A stretch of DNA of 19,164 nt, from assembly GCA_027604665.1 (NCBI GenBank), contig JADGIZ010000219.1, forward strand, positions 1 to 19,164, written 5' to 3'. This document shows, piece after piece, positions 17,407-19,164 of this stretch. Below the pieces are notes generated by a model. The model saw only the letters and a program-made list of their open reading frames with translations. It made no database searches and was not told where the DNA came from. Position numbers and translations under genes: made by a program. Position 1 is the stretch's first letter. Each line of letters opens with the position of its first letter. This stretch comes from Polyrhizophydium stewartii. Lineage: Eukaryota; Chytridiomycota; Chytridiomycetes; Rhizophydiales.

Positions 17407-19113
17407 ATGACAAGCCGTCAGTCTCAGTCCCAGTCGTCGAGTCTGACAGGCTTTGACGGAGTGAGCCGGCCGCTCAGCGTCAACACCAAGATCGGCGACG
17501 GCGCGTGGGGATCTTTGGCGACGCCTGTCACCGCGGGGATCACAGGCGTGCTGCCGGGCGCCGGGCGGCAGCCCGGCCACACGGGCTGCTTCCCGACGCC
17601 GCACAGCGGGCCGTATCGGCCGAGCGCGCCGAGCGAGTTTGCGTTTGAGCCGGCGCAGGTGCACGGCGGGCAAGCAGACACGGAAGCATTCAAGCGCGAC
17701 CTGGCGGCCTGGGCGGTGGACCTTGGGCTCGACAGCGGCGTCGGCGGCAGCAACGACTCGTGGGGCGGGCTCGCTGGGGCTGGTTCCTCGACGGTGCCAC
17801 CGCTTGCCCCTGCCGTTGACGCGCATCGGCCAATCGGAGACGCGGGTGGCCAACGGGTCGAGCCGGTCACCGGCTCGGCCTCGGGTCGCGGCCATGACGC
17901 CATGGGCGGGGCGGACGCGTGGGCCACGGGCGAGGACGCGACGGGGCTCGGGGCTTTGGAGGAGCTTCTGTTCTCCGAGGACGCTGCGCTGGCCGCGGAC
18001 GCGCCGAAGCTCCTCGGCTCGTTGCTCCCTGGCACGAGCTTCCCGGCCGCATCAGGCGACGCAAGCGCGATGATGGCGGCGATGCAGCTGCCGGCGCTGT
18101 CGCTGGGGCCGATGGCGGGCATGGCGCCGCTGATGACGCCGCAGCCGTCAGCGATGGCGGCGCCGGCGCCGTTCAGCGCGGCGCCTCTCGGGCCCGGGTT
18201 TGCGCAGTTGATGCAGCCGTACTTTGGCGCTCCGTTCACGCCGACACCGTTCCCGGCCGGCAGCGTCGTGTTTGTTCCGGTGCCGATGATGGCCTTCAAC
18301 TACAGGATGCCGGGTACGGCGGCGATGCCGCAGGTTGCGGCGACGACGCCAGGCAAGGCGGCGCGTCTTGGAAGCGACACGGTGATCGGGACCAAGCGCG
18401 AGCGCGAGGACGAGGACGAGTGCGGCTTCGACGCGGTGGCGGACAAGACGATGCAGCCACTGCCGAGCAAGTCGCGGCAGCGTGCCGCGCGGGCGCAGGA
18501 GAAGCAGCATCGGCGCGCGCTGCTCGCGGAGGCCAAGGAGCGATGCAGGCAGATCGCGGCCGCGGTGGATAAGGCGCATCTGCCGCAGCTTGTGGCGATG
18601 ACGGCGGCGGTGGCGGCGGCAGGCGAGAGCGGCGACGCGGCCGGGCACGAGATCGCGTTGACCTGCGAGGACGGCGACGGCGCGCAGGACGACGACGCAT
18701 GGGGCAGCGAGCGGACGGCGACGCCGGGCACGCCAGGAACGCCGGGCGAGGCGCAGGAGCAGACGGTGCCGTCAGCGCGGCCCAAGAAGCTGCGCGTGCC
18801 GCGGTCGTCTGCGGGCGGGGTGCCCGTGAGCCGGCCGCGCAACTCGTTCCTGATCTTCCGCAAGGAGAGCCTGCCGCGGTTCAAGGCCGAGTACCCAGGG
18901 GCCACATTCGGCGAGCTGAGCGGGCTTATTGGGCAGGCGTGGGGCGGGCTCAGCGGCGAGGCCAAGGAGATGTACCATCTCAAGGCCGAGGCGGAGAAGC
19001 AGCTGCATGCGGCCATGTTCCCCGACTTCCAGTTCAAGCGGCGCAAGGCGGGCGAGGGCAAGCGCGCCAAAGCGGGTGCTGCGCAGAGCGCGGGCGGCGC
19101 GGGTATGGCGTGA
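17407..19113 (+). CDS. HMG-box (MATA/SOX-type) DNA-binding protein, single exon, 568 aa
   Basis: The start ATG 17407 (context AGCCAAATGA) begins MTSRQSQSQSSSLTGFDG. Reading on from ATG 17266 would add only G/R-rich promoter translation. The stop is TGA at 19111-19113. The C-terminal HMG box spans about residues 476-552. It opens RPRNSFLIFRKESLPRFKAE and continues FGELSGLIGQAWGGLSGEAK, EMYHLKAEAEKQLHAAMFPD and FQFKRRK. This follows the sequence-specific fungal MATA_HMG pattern (RPxNxFxxFR ... W ... A..EK..H...PDyxyxpRK) rather than the non-specific HMGB pattern. Such boxes bend DNA at A/T-rich sites. A basic helical stretch with a KRERED patch precedes it, near residues 326-395. The first ~320 residues are Gly/Ala/Pro/Met-rich and likely disordered. 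Ste11-, Rox1- or mating-type-like roles are possible, but the sequence does not choose between them. Confidence 0.93.
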   Translation: MTSRQSQSQSSSLTGFDGVSRPLSVNTKIGDGAWGSLATPVTAGITGVLPGAGRQPGHTGCFPTPHSGPYRPSAPSEFAFEPAQVHGGQADTEAFKRDLAAWAVDLGLDSGVGGSNDSWGGLAGAGSSTVPPLAPAVDAHRPIGDAGGQRVEPVTGSASGRGHDAMGGADAWATGEDATGLGALEELLFSEDAALAADAPKLLGSLLPGTSFPAASGDASAMMAAMQLPALSLGPMAGMAPLMTPQPSAMAAPAPFSAAPLGPGFAQLMQPYFGAPFTPTPFPAGSVVFVPVPMMAFNYRMPGTAAMPQVAATTPGKAARLGSDTVIGTKREREDEDECGFDAVADKTMQPLPSKSRQRAARAQEKQHRRALLAEAKERCRQIAAAVDKAHLPQLVAMTAAVAAAGESGDAAGHEIALTCEDGDGAQDDDAWGSERTATPGTPGTPGEAQEQTVPSARPKKLRVPRSSAGGVPVSRPRNSFLIFRKESLPRFKAEYPGATFGELSGLIGQAWGGLSGEAKEMYHLKAEAEKQLHAAMFPDFQFKRRKAGEGKRAKAGAAQSAGGAGMA

Positions 19114-19164
19114 TGGGGGTGTGAATGAAGCGGTGTACATAGCGCATCGTGGGCAGCATCGGGG
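19114..19164 (+). other. 3' flank of the HMG-box gene, truncated by window end
   Basis: Only 51 bp remain after the stop codon. No poly(A) signal is seen before the window ends. Confidence 0.5.

Overview
The window reads as a GC-rich, intron-dense eukaryotic nuclear contig, most probably from a flagellated (zoosporic) fungus of the chytrid type. This is an inference. It rests on a near-perfect CFAP20/BUG22 ciliary gene, a fungal MATA-type HMG-box protein, short spliceosomal introns (mostly 58-190 bp) with a recurrent CTGAC/CTAAC branch site, closely packed genes and long wobble-GC-rich exons. There is no bacterial, viral or transposon gene, no CRISPR array and no operon.

Layout, left to right. 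A tRNA-Val(AAC) lies on the minus strand at 40-113. A minus-strand ankyrin-repeat gene with a possible F-box-like N-terminus (592-2224) has its reading frame broken twice. The gap 2225-3331 holds a coding-like but unassigned stretch and two small hairpins. CFAP20 (minus, 4332 to 3332, 4 exons) encodes 191 residues. NAA15, the NatA auxiliary subunit (minus, 8368 to 4638, 13 exons), encodes 862 residues. After a 240-bp divergent promoter gap, four genes lie head-to-tail on the plus strand: a DCN1-like cullin neddylation factor (8609-9985, 8 exons including a 4-nt microexon, 249 aa), a small TFIIIC subunit of the tau55/GTF3C6 family (10069-10613, 2 exons, 160 aa), the nucleoporin NUP160/Nup120 (10691-17209, 7 exons, 1896 aa) and an HMG-box protein (17407-19113, one exon, 568 aa).

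All spliced models were built by hand. Each closes in frame, and most agree in length with the known families. The genes are mainly housekeeping: N-terminal acetylation, neddylation, Pol III transcription, the nuclear pore Y-complex and cilium structure. They do not form one pathway. The most unusual things are at the RNA level: the 4-nt microexon in DCN1, two GC-AG introns sharing the donor GCAAGT, a stop-free 150-bp intron carrying a GT microsatellite, and an intron with a tandemly duplicated branch site. I did not find a convincing new multi-gene system.
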